Shown piece after piece: positions 41,020-52,481 of a stretch of DNA of 64,000 nt. The notes below the pieces were generated by a model. The model was not told the DNA's origin. It did no database searches and saw only the letters and a program-made list of their open reading frames with translations. The translations under genes and the position numbers were made by a program. This DNA comes from Ecdyonurus torrentis. Lineage: Eukaryota; Arthropoda; Insecta; Ephemeroptera; Heptageniidae. Location: positions 10,498,231 through 10,562,230 of the forward strand of contig OX439131.1 of assembly GCA_949318235.1 (NCBI GenBank). Direction: 5' to 3'. The stretch's first letter is position 1. Each line of letters starts with the position of its first letter.

Positions 41020-41699
41020 GTAAGTATAAATGCATAATTAACGACAAAGTTAGCATTATTTAAAATTTATTTAAAATTGTTAGCATAATAATTATGCATG
41101 ATTTATTTTAAAAAATTTATTACTTTACGATACAAAATTTCTAAAATAATATCTCATATCTTTTACCGCCAAAACTTTCCTATACCAAATTAAAATTTAT
41201 ATACTCTGTACAGTATATTTATATGAACCAAAAATGTATAAACATATTTAAAAATGATGTTTTCATTATTTAAACAAGAATATAATAATAAAAACTCCAA
41301 TCTTACTATGAATTAAAAGTAAATTAAAAACATCGCAAAACAGCTAAAGAAATCATTAGGGCGGCATAGGCTGTACACGTCATATATTTTTTCTAGTATA
41401 AAATAATGCTTTCAATTCTTGGGTTAAATTTTTAATATTGTAAATGTGTCACAATTTAAGTGTAATAATCATGATTTTTTTCGTTTCAAACATTTAAAAC
41501 AACAAAAAGATATATTCATTTTCAAATGCAATTCTCCACAACATATATTTAATTTTTGCTCTACTGCATAATAATTTGATAACTATAAAACATATAAATA
41601 CTAGAATATAAATAAGCCTTGTTTTTGTCTTCCAATTTAGCAATATTTATGCTATGATAACTTAAAAACAGCCAAAAAATAAGTATCCATATTCCTTGG

Positions 41700-41706
41700 T
41701 CTCTCT

Positions 41707-41778
<72 letters not shown>

Positions 41779-41834
41779 TCTCCCTACTCCCTCGCAATTT
41801 CTCTCTCCCTCTCAATCTCACACACTCATTCACT

Positions 41835-41880
<46 letters not shown>

Positions 41881-41915
41881 TGTCTCTCTCTCTCTCTCTG
41901 TCTCTCTCTCTCTCT
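41700..41915. repeat. Compound (CT)n microsatellite, ~215 bp
   Basis: Two CT arrays (41700-41774, 41839-41915) joined by a C/T-rich degenerate segment; the second has CTGT interruptions. Confidence 0.95.
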
Positions 41916-42163
41916 TATTGCTCATACGTTAAGTTATTCTAAATATAACATGCATAAATTTAAAAAAAATACATTTTTGCAAAATAAAATGCATTATTAT
42001 AAGTAAAAATATAACAAAAATATTGCTTATGTATTTTGTGTTTATGCTCAAAGCAATTCCTGGTTGAAAATTATAATGTTATTTTAAAGTACCCTTATTT
42101 TATTATGAATATTTTAATTTGTTGTTATAAACAAATGATTTTACTTTCTATATCGTATCAAGC

Positions 42164-42165
<2 letters not shown>

Positions 42166-42194
<29 letters not shown>
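42166..42194. repeat. Poly(T) tract
   Basis: 29 T. A similar run is at 42426-42452. Confidence 0.95.
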
Positions 42195-42197
<3 letters not shown>

Positions 42198-42418
42198 ATT
42201 GAAGGGACTTTGAAAAGAAAAATCACAATAAAGCAATAATATAAAGTCTAATTCATAGTAATATAAGTTTTTTAGAGCTGTTTAATATATTACTACCAAA
42301 TGTAATTTTAGATTATGCTAAATATTATACGAAGAAAAACATTTTTCGAAACTAATGTAAAGTTGTACTTTTTTTAATGATTATTACATTTTCATTATTA
42401 CCTTAAATTCTATTTAAT

Positions 42419-42459
<41 letters not shown>

Positions 42460-42506
42460 ATAATAGTTTTACATATAGTTTCTTATAATTTTATTCTTCA
42501 ATACAG

Positions 42507-42611
42507 GTGAAATCTCCCTATTCGACAATCCTTTCGCCGTTGCTTTCTCATCGCATCTTATTACGTCTTCTACCCTGTCCTCTGAGATCGGAATTTGAAA
42601 TACTATCAAAA
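42507..42611 (+). CDS. Exon-like block 2 in element B (putative, 35 codons)
   Basis: Bounded by acceptor TTCAATACAG (ending 42506) and donor AAAA/GTAAGTATT (42612). Exactly 105 bases, open in frame 1 (begins VKSPYSTILSPLLSHR), and phase-compatible with the next block. No family is recognised. The open frame and good splice sites are the only evidence; chance is quite possible. Confidence 0.25.
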
Positions 42612-42928
42612 GTAAGTATTTTAAAGATTTTTTTTTTTTTTTGGAAATACTTTAATCACAGAATATTATGTGGTGAAATGTAACTCAAATAATTTTCATA
42701 AACAAAAAAATAAATATACGTTGAGTTAAAAATAACTTCATTGCAACTTATCAATCCTATTTTTTTTTTTTTTTGCATGGTTGTTTATTTATTTGTTAAT
42801 TAAATTGTTGATTTATTAGTCTTTTTTGCAGTAAAAAACTCTTCATCAAAGATTTTATGTATAAATATATATATGAAAAAAATCTGATCTTGTTATATTT
42901 TTTACTAATAATTTAATTGTTTTTATAG

Positions 42929-43132
42929 TTTTATCACATGCGACAATTGATATGCTGGATCAAAAATTATTCAAACTTCTGGTGCTACCTACTGAGGCTT
43001 CCACACCAGTGTAGTGCAGCTCTATCTTGGTGCCGAGAACCTTCCTATTGCTGCGCAACATGTCATGGACAGTGTTTGAATCTTCAATCAAGACAATTTT
43101 TGCAGTGGACAAGTGCTTTGTTACAGTAATTA
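42929..43132 (+). CDS. Exon-like block 3 in element B (putative terminal exon)
   Basis: Follows an acceptor-like TTTTTATAG at 42928. In phase with block 2 it reads FYHMRQLICWIKNYSNFWCY and ends after a Cys-rich stretch (SYCCATCHGQCLN) at TAA, 43127-43129. The other two frames also give long partial readings broken by one stop (one contains LVPRTFLLLRNMSW), so the true frame is uncertain and the segment may be a frameshifted relic. Unknown protein; not a recognisable transposase. Confidence 0.2.
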
Positions 43133-43509
43133 AATGACAATTTTTAGTTAACTTAAAAATAACGTATGTGTATAATTGTGTGAATTAAATGTTTTAATCC
43201 TAAATATATTTACATATTGTAATTTATAGTATACCATATACCTCAATCTTAAATTAATATTATTTTATATATATATGCTATAATGTTATGCTTAAACGTT
43301 AGTGATGAAATAATTTTATTAGTGTAAACTGTATAGGTAGAAGAAAAAGTAATTACTTGGCATGTATATTCTGAATGTTTAAAGCTATATACTTGGAAGG
43401 CAAGTAAATGATAAACTTTTCAAGCAGTTATTTTTGTAGTTGTATATTTCATTATTATGTTGTATTGTAAAAAATATCCACTAGTTTATACATTATAATT
43501 ACGAAATCA

Positions 43510-43810
43510 GGCAGCTTTCTAGCTTAATTTTCAAGGATATTCCTAGCTTAGATATTTAGTGAGTTTTCTAGCTATTATTCTAGGAAGATCACAAGTTAAA
43601 ATATCTAGGAAGGTTTCTAGCTTTAGTTCTAGGGAGATTACTAGCAAGGATAACTAGGGAGTTCACGAGTAGCGTGACCTAGGGAGGTTTCTAGAAGAGC
43701 GAGCTAGGGAGGTTCCTAGACGAGTGAGCTAGGGAGGTTCCTAGACGTGCGCGCTAGGAACGCGAGATCTGTAGCAAATTTCTCGTAACGTGACGGGAAG
43801 TTTGCTGCAG
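43510..43810. repeat. CTAGG-rich subterminal repeat array of element B
   Basis: About ten diverged, roughly 20-25 base units around the words CTAGGGAGGTTCCTAG, several themselves palindromic. Units nearest 43690-43745 are most alike (GAGCTAGGGAGGTTCCTAGA twice), suggesting recent local duplication. Confidence 0.85.
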
Positions 43811-44169
43811 TGACGTTCCTAGAAATATAGCTTACAATTATTTGCAGTGTACTTATTTTATTAAAAGGATTTATTTTATAGCTTCATATAAGGTTTATAA
43901 ACTTTTGGCTTCATACAAAATTTGGTATTTTTTAAATTCATTTTAATTAATTTATTTAATATAATAATAATAATGTAAAACTATTAATGAGTGATTGTCA
44001 TATATAATTAAAATTTATAGTAACATTAAATTTTCATATATAATAGCCAGGTGGTAAATATATAAAAGGAGATATTTTCACGTTATATCGAAAGATGAAA
44101 TCAATTTTTCATGAAGTGCACCACACGTGTTATATAATATTAAAGCATTTTAAGTCAAGTTAAAAAGTG

Positions 44170-44349
44170 GCAAATTAGTGCTGGGTTTGTGCAGAAACAG
44201 AGAAGATTATTAGGCAGTTGGGATGCTCCCGGTGCCTCCCTGTGGTGCGGGCGAAATTGCAGCCTCCTTCGCAGCTCGACGTGCCAACTTTGGCTCACTT
44301 TATCTTCATCACGTGAGCACCTCGCGAGATTGCTTGCTTGCTTTCACGT

Positions 44350-44350
<1 letters not shown>
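44170..44350. promoter_or_regulatory. GC-richer island just beyond element B
   Basis: Non-repetitive block with GATGCTCCCGGTGCCTCCC and ATCACGTGAGCACCTCGCGAG (E-box) abutting a (GA)n array. The ORF spanning it continues into the GA array and shows no family match. Candidate regulatory element or unrecognised exon. Confidence 0.25.
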
Positions 44351-44396
<46 letters not shown>

Positions 44397-44403
44397 GAGA
44401 GAG
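44351..44403. repeat. (GA)n microsatellite
   Basis: GA array with one TA interruption. Confidence 0.96.
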
Positions 44404-44587
44404 GATGAAATTACGAGACTTCATCTATTTTCTCTGCAAACTCATATGTTCTTTTTTTCATAGGATCGTGAAAAATATTGCACAACAAATTCTTGATATA
44501 TTACATTTGTGGTTTCCAAAAGTATATACATTTTTTTATATAAAAAGTTTCAAATTTGTAAGCTATATAATAAAAGCATGAGAGCAG

Positions 44588-44679
<92 letters not shown>
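44588..44679. repeat. (TC)n-(AT)n compound microsatellite
   Basis: Short TC array passing directly into about 70 bp of AT. Confidence 0.96.
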
Positions 44680-44680
<1 letters not shown>

Positions 44681-44751
44681 AATTAAGAAAACGTCTATAA
44701 TAATATAAGCGATAATATATGTATATAATTCTGAAATTTCGCTTCTATATA

Positions 44752-45051
44752 GGGTGGTTTCATTCATGTTAAAGTCGACGTCATAAGTGAGTACTAAATA
44801 ACATTGGCTGGTATGGGAAAATGGCACATTTTGCCAGTTTAAAAATACTTCGCAATTTTTTTAGAGCATTGATGCTGTTAACAGGTTGAATTAGTACCTC
44901 AAGGATGCAAGAAAAATAATAATGACCAAAAAATAGCTAATTTACCAAAGAAAATAGCCAAAAACTACGTTTGTCCTATGCTGAGCAATGTTATTCATTG
45001 CTCAAGAAGAGCATCGAAAAGCACTCAGAATGACGTCATGCGTACACACCC
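44752..45051 (+). mobile_element. ~300 bp interspersed repeat, copy 2
   Basis: Starts GGGTGGTTTCATTCATG and ends GTACACACCC, giving short inverse termini GGGTG/CACCC. TATA-type sequence on both flanks (TCTATATA before, TATATT after) could be a target duplication but is also just local AT. The internal TGAGCAATG/CATTGCTCA hairpin is conserved with copy 1 at 17408-17720, as is most of the body. Carries TGACGTCA at 45031-45038. No ORF: non-autonomous. Confidence 0.8.
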
Positions 45052-45599
45052 TATATTGCATACTTTAACTTTTGCGACTTATTTTATGTATATATTTTTT
45101 TCGCCTTTCCTGCCTTATAATACCAAGAGTTGTTTCATTTCAATTTGCAAAAAGGTCATTTTTAATTTTTTTTTTATTTATTTTGTTTATTATAGCAAAA
45201 GCCGATTACACGATGGGATAATATATTTAAGAAATATGGTCAACTTGAAAAAAATAATTAATGCATCACATTGCAGATTTTTTTTTATTCTTTATCTATA
45301 TATGATTTTAAGGATTTAATTAGCATTTCTATAATCACAAACAAACATTAAACAAAAAAAAATATTTATTAATTGAAATAAAAACAAAAACTTGAAAATA
45401 AAACCTTTCAAAAATATAAAGTTTTATAGAATTGAAAAGAAAATTTATGATACGTTTGTTTTATATTATATAATGAATTATTATTCGAGAGGGTTTTAGC
45501 CATTTTGTATATAAATATTGGATATAAAGTATTGAAATTGGCCTAAGGTGATCAGTTTTTGTTTTGTGAGTTACTGCTACTTAATTAACACTAACTAAA

Positions 45600-45800
45600 C
45601 AACGAGTAGCAAAAGAGATCCGCCTCCTTCTCTCCCACCTATACCTGAGGACCCTGAGGGCACCCGCGCTCATACGTCACTTTGGAGGCACGCCCCCCTG
45701 CCGTGCCGACCTCTAATTACGTAATAAGCACCTGGGAACCATCGCACCTGCCTCCCACGCACCCTAACTGAAGCAGAGAGGGTCATTCATTCCAAGCATT
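45600..45800. promoter_or_regulatory. Complex island with E-box/homeobox-like words (candidate enhancer)
   Basis: About 200 GC-rich bases including TACCTGAGG, CTAATTACGTAATAAGCAC, CACCTGGGAACC and CGCACCTGCC. TAATTA is a homeodomain core and CACCTG an E-box/Snail core. No ORF or splice pattern. Composition and motif density are the only evidence. Confidence 0.3.
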
Positions 45801-46615
45801 TTTCATATTATGGAAGATCTTTGTTTTTACTGCATCCGACTTTCATCTTCGAGATTAAAAAAATGTTCTCACACCTTTGCAGGCATTGAAATTTTTCTTC
45901 TTGATTTTATAGGGTTAGTTGAGGTTTTAATTTGATTATGTTTTTTAATTAACAATTTTTGAACGTCATATATAAGATGGGAAGGGTAAAATTGTTTCGC
46001 AACAGATTAATGCAGAGAGAGAAGTTCGTATATATGTATAATTTTGAATTTTTTTTCCTTCATGAATCCTATAATTGTGTAAGTTATAAATATATATGAG
46101 ATTATAGCAATTATGAATATATAGGAATTATTGTTCTTCTTTCTTATATATAAGAAGTTTTCAAACAGAAAAGATAATATAGAAGTTTAGTATATATATA
46201 TATAATTATTTATCAACAAATGCTTTTGAAATAAAATCTCAGTAAAAAAAAACTTGATTTAAATTTGTATTTTGCATATTAAAACAATATATTAAAATTA
46301 AAAATTATCCTGAACAATTAAAACTTATTAATCATATTTTATTATTTCGAATTGCAAATGTAACTGACACTACTCTAAAACAATAGGGCTAAGTTAAGAG
46401 GTTTGTAGGTTTGTATAGATTTTTGCCCAATTCAAGATAATTATTATTATCATTATAATTCAAGTAAATAATTAGAAGGGGTGAATGGACAAACTTAAAG
46501 TGAAACAAATATTTGTGGACAGGATATCGTCCCATTCATTGATGAAAAAAGACAAAAATTGGTATAATATCTATAATATTTAAATATTTGTTTGTTTGTT
46601 TCGCACTAATTTCTA

Positions 46616-46900
46616 TATATATAAGAACTTCCCTCTCTCACTTGTCAGTGCAGCATGGATCATATATACATTCCTCTCTCTCTCTCTCTCTCTCTCTCGC
46701 TAACAGACATCGGTTATGACAATATCTCCGGATGACGTGGCGATGGCAGGCAATCTCGTTGCTCGCGAGCACATCACAATATATGATCACATGTCTGGAC
46801 CTGCGTGTGACACATCAAAGCAACACATCGCCCTCTTTACCACCCACATCACATCACAGCACACTTCTATATATGGGTGACATGCAGTAGTCTCCTTTTT
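46616..46900 (+). promoter_or_regulatory. Candidate core promoter (TATA box plus arthropod Inr) and GC-richer downstream block
   Basis: TATATAAG at 46618-46625 is followed 29 bases later by TTGTCAGTGC, a match to the arthropod TCAGT initiator with A+1 at 46647. This is the spacing expected of a real TATA-Inr core promoter. Downstream to about 46900 the DNA is unusually complex for the region. The first ATG (46654) gives a short frame running into a CT array and stopping, so any transcript may be non-coding or have a later start. Confidence 0.4.
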
Positions 46901-46919
46901 GTCACATCATTTAATGTGT

Positions 46920-48250
46920 ATCAGCTTTGTGATTTCTCGCAAAACAATACGATTTTATTAACTGCATGAAACATGGACTATAATATAATGTTATGTACAG
47001 AAGTGGAAGTGGTAATTTTTGTGTTACTAACAATATTTTTTCAGTGTTATATGCAGCTTGAAAATAAATATAAAATATAATAGCATTTTTTATTTTTTTT
47101 TTTTAATTATCAAAATATTACAAATTTAACCACGGCACTAATAATTGAAATCCAGATGCATTGAAATCAAATATTTATGCATATATATTCCATAAGTTAT
47201 ATAATAATAAAAATAATTGTCATACATAAATCCAAATTTAAGTCATGATAGAAAGAATTCATATAAATTTAATAATTTACACATATATCCCCATCAAATC
47301 TTTTACGATGCAACTTTTTTTTTTAATCCATTACATGCAGTCGAGAGCAAACTATCATCAAAATCTAAAAAACGACTGTTTTTCCTTGTATAACATTCTT
47401 TTGAAGACATAAAAGTTGACAAATAATATTTTAACTTTAAAATAATGTAATTTTCAGCTTTTCTTTGTTATACCTGAATCTGCCGGCCCTATACAAGGAT
47501 GATATAGAGATAAAGAAAAAGTAGAAACATGCTATGAATTTGTGTTTCATTATTATAGTTATACAGATGCAAGTTATGCTGCAGCTAAAGGAATTTTTAA
47601 GAGGTTTAGTTGAACGTGCTTAGTGCACTGTATATAATTTACTTTTGCAAGAGGGACCAAAAAAAAATCGTTTGTCATTGCTTTACGTATACCTAAGTTC
47701 AAGAGTGCATACATAAAAGGGTTTTGTGATTTCATCTGCAATAAGTCGCCTTATTTTATTTCATATATAGAGATGAGGTATATTGGGGTACGTGCTTGCG
47801 TATTATATACATAAAAAAGTAAATTTGTCACGTTGAAGTTACATGTATTTATATATTTTTTTTACTGGAAATTGAATTGTTAAAAGCTCTTTGGCATGTT
47901 ATGATGCACATCTTTTTAACTTAATTAAAGGCACATAAAAATTGTGAATAAAGTGTATTACATTTTGAATTTCATTCAATGCAAAACATGTGATTTTTTT
48001 TTCCACAAATAATAATTATAAATTCGTACCCATAATGGGTGATTTTATTTTTAATCCCTATATGCAAAAGTTCTGCATATATTCAGTTTTTAAATTTTGT
48101 CTATATAATATATGCACGCATATACTATCAAATTTGTATTGTTTTAAATTGCGCAGGTTTTGATGCGCAGAAATAATAAATTAAATAACGTGTTCGCATG
48201 TGACCAGGGTCTGTTATGTCCCCATGTAAACCAGCACAAGCTTTATTCAT
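46920..48250. other. AT-rich intergenic DNA
   Basis: No gene, RNA or transposon end recognised downstream of the candidate promoter; no obvious exon follows it. Confidence 0.5.

Positions 48251-48251
<1 letters not shown>

Positions 48252-48340
<89 letters not shown>
48252..48340. repeat. (GA)n microsatellite, ~89 bp
   Basis: Pure GA array. Confidence 0.97.
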
Positions 48341-48343
<3 letters not shown>

Positions 48344-48763
48344 GGGCGGGCAGAGAGAGATGATGGATTGGAGCAGGCGCCACCCTTCATATATGAGACA
48401 AACTCACTCTAATAATTCAAACGAAGCAAAAACTTTTGCTGTAATCATAATTAACAATGAACCACGAATATATTTTATTGTCAAGCATAATGTTTATGTG
48501 TGACAAAAGTATTTATAATAAGAAATTATACATTTCTTAAGACACTTTGATAAATTTCTTTCTTTTTGATGTAGAAGTAAATTAAAATTATAAATTAAAA
48601 TATATAGAACAGAACTCATGGATTCATTTGCTATATTTTAAAGGAATACTAATAAAAATATATATATAATATATATTTTTTTGGGTGAGTCAGAAGGGAT
48701 TCAATTTATGAAATTAACACGCACCTAATAAAATTTATGCAAATCAGTTTGAACCTATATGAG

Positions 48764-48765
<2 letters not shown>

Positions 48766-48794
<29 letters not shown>
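48766..48794. repeat. (AT)n microsatellite
   Basis: Short AT array. Confidence 0.95.
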
Positions 48795-48796
<2 letters not shown>

Positions 48797-48894
48797 AAAC
48801 TAACTTGAATTGAACATATGGAAAATGATCTTAAATTTATTCTGCCCAAAATAATATTCATTTTAAAACATTTATGTCACATATTATATTCTTT

Positions 48895-49063
48895 TTAAGG
48901 TACATAGACAGTGGTAAAAATATCGTGTTTTTATTGTGACTGCAGTGATAGTAAACTAGCTCTCTGATTGGCTAGTAGGTTGCCACTAGCCAATGAGAGA
49001 GCTAGTTTACTATCACTGTCACATTAAAAACGCGATATTTTTACCACTGTCTCTATACCTTAA
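48895..49063. mobile_element. Hairpin MITE, ~0.17 kb, TTAA-flanked
   Basis: The two halves are near-perfect reverse complements: left TTAAGGTACATAGACAGTGG, right CCACTGTCTCTATACCTTAA, continuing inward through GGTAAAAATATCG, GATAGTAAACTAGCTCTC and TTGGCTAGT to a centre near 48980. TTAA lies at both ends (48895-48898, 49060-49063). No coding capacity. TTAA flanks suggest a piggyBac-type origin. The little divergence between arms suggests a young element or gene-conversion of the arms. Confidence 0.9.
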
Positions 49064-50059
49064 TATTATTATAAATTATATACACACGTATAATATTTTG
49101 AAAATACTGTTGAAGTTCACTGTCCCTTCCCTCAACTTGTCACTGAAGAATTGCAAATAAAGAAAACAATATATATTTTAATATTTTAAATGATAAGCCG
49201 GTGAGTATTTCACGCGGAGTTTCACACAAATAAGCGACACCAACCAGGCTTATCACGATAGTTGTGTGAGGAGATAATAGCCTCACATTTCACACTCACA
49301 AACATAAACAATACTGATAACATAAGAGTAATTTTGGGTATTATTTATTGCAAATTTATTTCTCCGAAAACAATAATATATACTTTTGATGTTAATTCCG
49401 CATGGAAGTTAGAAGTTTTGTAAATATTTTTTTCAGTATGCTTTAAAAATGTAATGGAATAATTGAAATATATGAAATATACACGAGGAAAAATATATGA
49501 TAATTATTAAATTCCATGATAATTATAATCACGTATATGCATATAGTATAAAATAACAATTTTGAACGTAATTGAATAAGCATGGAAACGCATGCATCTC
49601 ATTTGTAGACAAACAAAAGTTTATATAATTAAACATTTCTGTATGTATAAACTATAAAGAACTCTATTTTATGTTGATTTCAAACAATAAGGCTCATTAT
49701 ATTTTACTTTTATCTACGCGATAAATGCAAACACACATTTACACTTAGCAGTATAATAAATTCGTTTTATTTGTGTATGTTTGCATATTAAGGCGTTAAT
49801 ATATATAAATAATAATAATATTCTGTTCTTTTGAATTTTTGATGAGAAAATGTGTTTTTTACTCTTAAAATTAAAATACTAACAATACAGAGGATCCATA
49901 ATTTTAAAAAAATAATCAAATTAATAAAAAATAATAATATATTTTAAAAATCTATATCTATAAGAAAACAATCATTTTTTACGATATGATGATAAAAAAA
50001 AAGACGAAAAGAATTTAAAAGGAAAAGAATAAAGGTGAAATTTAATAGGCTATTAGTGC

Positions 50060-50300
50060 GTCAAAGGAATCTCATTTGATACGACAAATTATATGGCTTG
50101 TCGTTTCACCCAATTTCTCCCAACAGGCAAAGGTCTTATCTTAAGGTGTATCACATGTTAACACGACGAGGTTATACTCTGAAGGAAGTCAATCTAATGT
50201 TATCAGGTGTGTGGTCTCTTGTATAACTCTAGTTGGTCACGTGACCCTACCACGTGACCTCTTGCACCTGCCGGACCACCGGGTTAATTAATTTACTGCT
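50060..50300. promoter_or_regulatory. Motif-dense island with paired CACGTG boxes (candidate enhancer)
   Basis: A 12-base palindrome GGTCACGTGACC (50235-50246) is followed 4 bases on by CCACGTGACC (CACGTG 50251-50256) and CACCTG (50265-50270). Upstream are T-box-like AGGTGTATCACA and TATCAGGTGTG words and GATA-like TTATCT. The island is GC-richer than its surroundings and carries no ORF. Strong candidate for a bHLH/T-box-bound element, by motif recognition only. Confidence 0.4.
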
Positions 50301-50682
50301 TTTATTGACTTTTAATAAATATAGAATTTTTATGTATAAGCTACTTTTATATATTTTGATAATATTTTTTTAACCATTTCCTTATTGAAAGATATTAATT
50401 TATATAGTTTGTGACAGGCAATATCTTCAGTTCATGAGCCTGATTTCTTGCTTCATAATATTTTGAATATTTTGAAATATTTTAAATAATTAATCAGCAA
50501 CATTTGCAATGCAATGCAGATTTTTTTTTTCAAATGAAATTATGCATGGATATTGCGACAAAAAAAATTCTAGAGAGTTTTTCCCCCCTTTTTTTACCGC
50601 GTATAATAATAATAGATGCGGGTCATATATATATAAAGGATAATGAATTAAAGAAAGAAAAACTTCTAAATAATTATGACCA

Positions 50683-50691
50683 TATCATATA

Positions 50692-50727
<36 letters not shown>
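50683..50727. repeat. (AT)n microsatellite
   Basis: AT array with one TTA interruption. Confidence 0.94.
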
Positions 50728-50729
<2 letters not shown>

Positions 50730-51071
50730 TGTATAAATTTTATAGCCATCCATCCTGTGTAACACTAACTCCATTTTCTGAAATAATAATAAAAAAAAAA
50801 AAGTAAATTTTTAATATAAATTAGGTTATGCTTTAAGGAAATGTAATTTTTTATAGTTTAAAATGTACGGGTGCAAGGACGCAGATGAAAAGTAAAAGTC
50901 TTGTACAAATTATTAGAGCAAATGGAAGTTAATATATACGATAGACTTGTATTATTCTGTTTATTTAAACATGAATTTAAAATTTTATAATTATGAAAAA
51001 ACGTCAACAATGAAATTTAAAAATATTGTCTGTAAATTACTCCATCGCACGAGGAAAAGATATATAATCAC

Positions 51072-51078
<7 letters not shown>

Positions 51079-51139
<61 letters not shown>
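51079..51139. repeat. (AT)n microsatellite, ~60 bp
   Basis: Pure AT array. Confidence 0.96.
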
Positions 51140-51141
<2 letters not shown>

Positions 51142-51408
51142 TTATTGGAAATCATAAATGCAACTTGTTTGAGACGTTATATGTCATAATTCATATTATA
51201 TTATATATATATAACTCACTTTAAAATACTTTATTTTAAGTTACAGTATATATATTTTTAATTATAAAAATAATAAATTTATAGGTTCCTCGCTCGTGTA
51301 TATTAAGAGTTTATTGAGAATCAGATCAACAGATTCTTACATGTATGGAATAAATTAGCAATAATTTTGAGAGCACTATATATATATACGAATACAAAAA
51401 AATAGCAT

Positions 51409-51410
<2 letters not shown>

Positions 51411-51440
<30 letters not shown>
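51411..51440. repeat. (GA)n microsatellite
   Basis: Short GA array. Confidence 0.95.
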
Positions 51441-51443
<3 letters not shown>

Positions 51444-51479
51444 TCCCACAAGTTGCAGATCGGTATAATAATGAATATA

Positions 51480-51740
51480 TTACGATATAAAAGTGTCATG
51501 CAGCTCAGTTAGCTGTGGCACAGTTGAGTAAACTCACAGTTGGACGTTGGGATCCCGCGGCTTACAAACACCGCATGCATCCCTACGGGTTTGATCCTCT
51601 CTATATAGCTCTCGCACTTCATTGTCATGTGACCTGACCTTACCTTGACTTGCAGTGTCAAGGTCAGGTTCACCAATGTCACATTTCTGCACTGATGAAC
51701 TACTTTTTATATAATACTTCATATTTCACCTCTTTGCTCG
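51480..51740. promoter_or_regulatory. Island with a nuclear-receptor half-site cluster
   Basis: TGACCTGACCT (51630-51640) contains two overlapping TGACCT half-sites. TACCTTGAC follows at about 51642, and TCAAGGTCAGGTTCA (51658-51672) contains an extended monomer site of the FTZ-F1/ERR type plus an adjacent half-site. Together they form an imperfect inverted repeat. The block is GC-richer and lacks a convincing ORF. Candidate hormone-receptor-bound element. Confidence 0.4.
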
Positions 51741-52422
51741 TTCTTTGTTGCAATTCCATGGCACGTCTTCTGAAATTTTCTATTTAACATCCAATATGCA
51801 ATTGAACTTAATTTCCTATATTAATCATATATGCATACTTTATCACATTTTTACTTGCTCTAAGATTTGAAGCCTTTTATATGGGGCTCAAAAAGCTGTA
51901 TTTGCAAGAGTTAGTTGTATTAAAACATTGAACAGTTTTTACCAATCAATAAAATGACAATTTCTGCAGTCAAATATATACGTACGAATATACAGAACAA
52001 AGATTTCAAGAAAAGGCATTGAAAAAAAATACAATTCAATATATACATTGGATCCGTTGTCTGTTGTAAATTTATTATATTCGCGATAAAAAAAAAAAAT
52101 AACCTTCAAATGTACAATTGATATTTCCTTCTCTCTTTTATTGTGACTTGATCACGATATATTTTTTAGTAAAAGAAATATATCATTACATTTTATTTTG
52201 ATACGGTTAAAAAAAAAAGAGTAAGCGTAAAGTATTGATATTGAATCGAAAATGATAAATGTTACTATCAAGGATCAAGTTTTAAAACATAAAAACATTT
52301 GAAGAACTAGAAAGAAGATAACAATATGGATCATGAAAAGATATCACTTGAAATAAAAAGAAAAAAATCTCACCGGGAGCTTGATTTGTCGGTATTTTAG
52401 AGGATGGGGATATTAATAGGCG

Positions 52423-52425
<3 letters not shown>

Positions 52426-52479
<54 letters not shown>
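52426..52479. repeat. (GA)n microsatellite
   Basis: Pure GA array, directly followed by a CG-rich block. Confidence 0.96.

Positions 52480-52481
<2 letters not shown>

Larger units (their letters stand above)
40193..43849. mobile_element. CACTGC-ended, TA-flanked DNA transposon, 3.66 kb (element B; same family as A)
   Basis: Left CACTGCAAAAAAATTCG (40193) and right ATTTGCAGTG (ending 43849) are inverse, each flanked by TA (40191-40192, 43850-43851). The right subterminal zone (about 43510-43810) is an array of GAGCTAGGGAGGTTCCTAGA-like units; the left zone has CTAG words too. The right end shares GTTTGCTGCAG, CCTAGAAA and GCAGTGTA with element A in order and spacing. Inside are three exon-like blocks with strong splice signals, so this may be a transcribed, longer family member, but no transposase motif is recognisable. 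A compound CT microsatellite (41700-41915) and T-runs have expanded within it. Confidence 0.75.

Noticed and set aside
44189..44581. 130-residue ORF
   Set aside because: Runs through a (GA)n array into AT-rich sequence; no recognisable domain, although its first 50 codons lie in a complex island that I list as non-coding.
44978..45319. 113-residue ORF
   Set aside because: Its first part is the interspersed repeat copy 2 and the rest is random AT-rich sequence.
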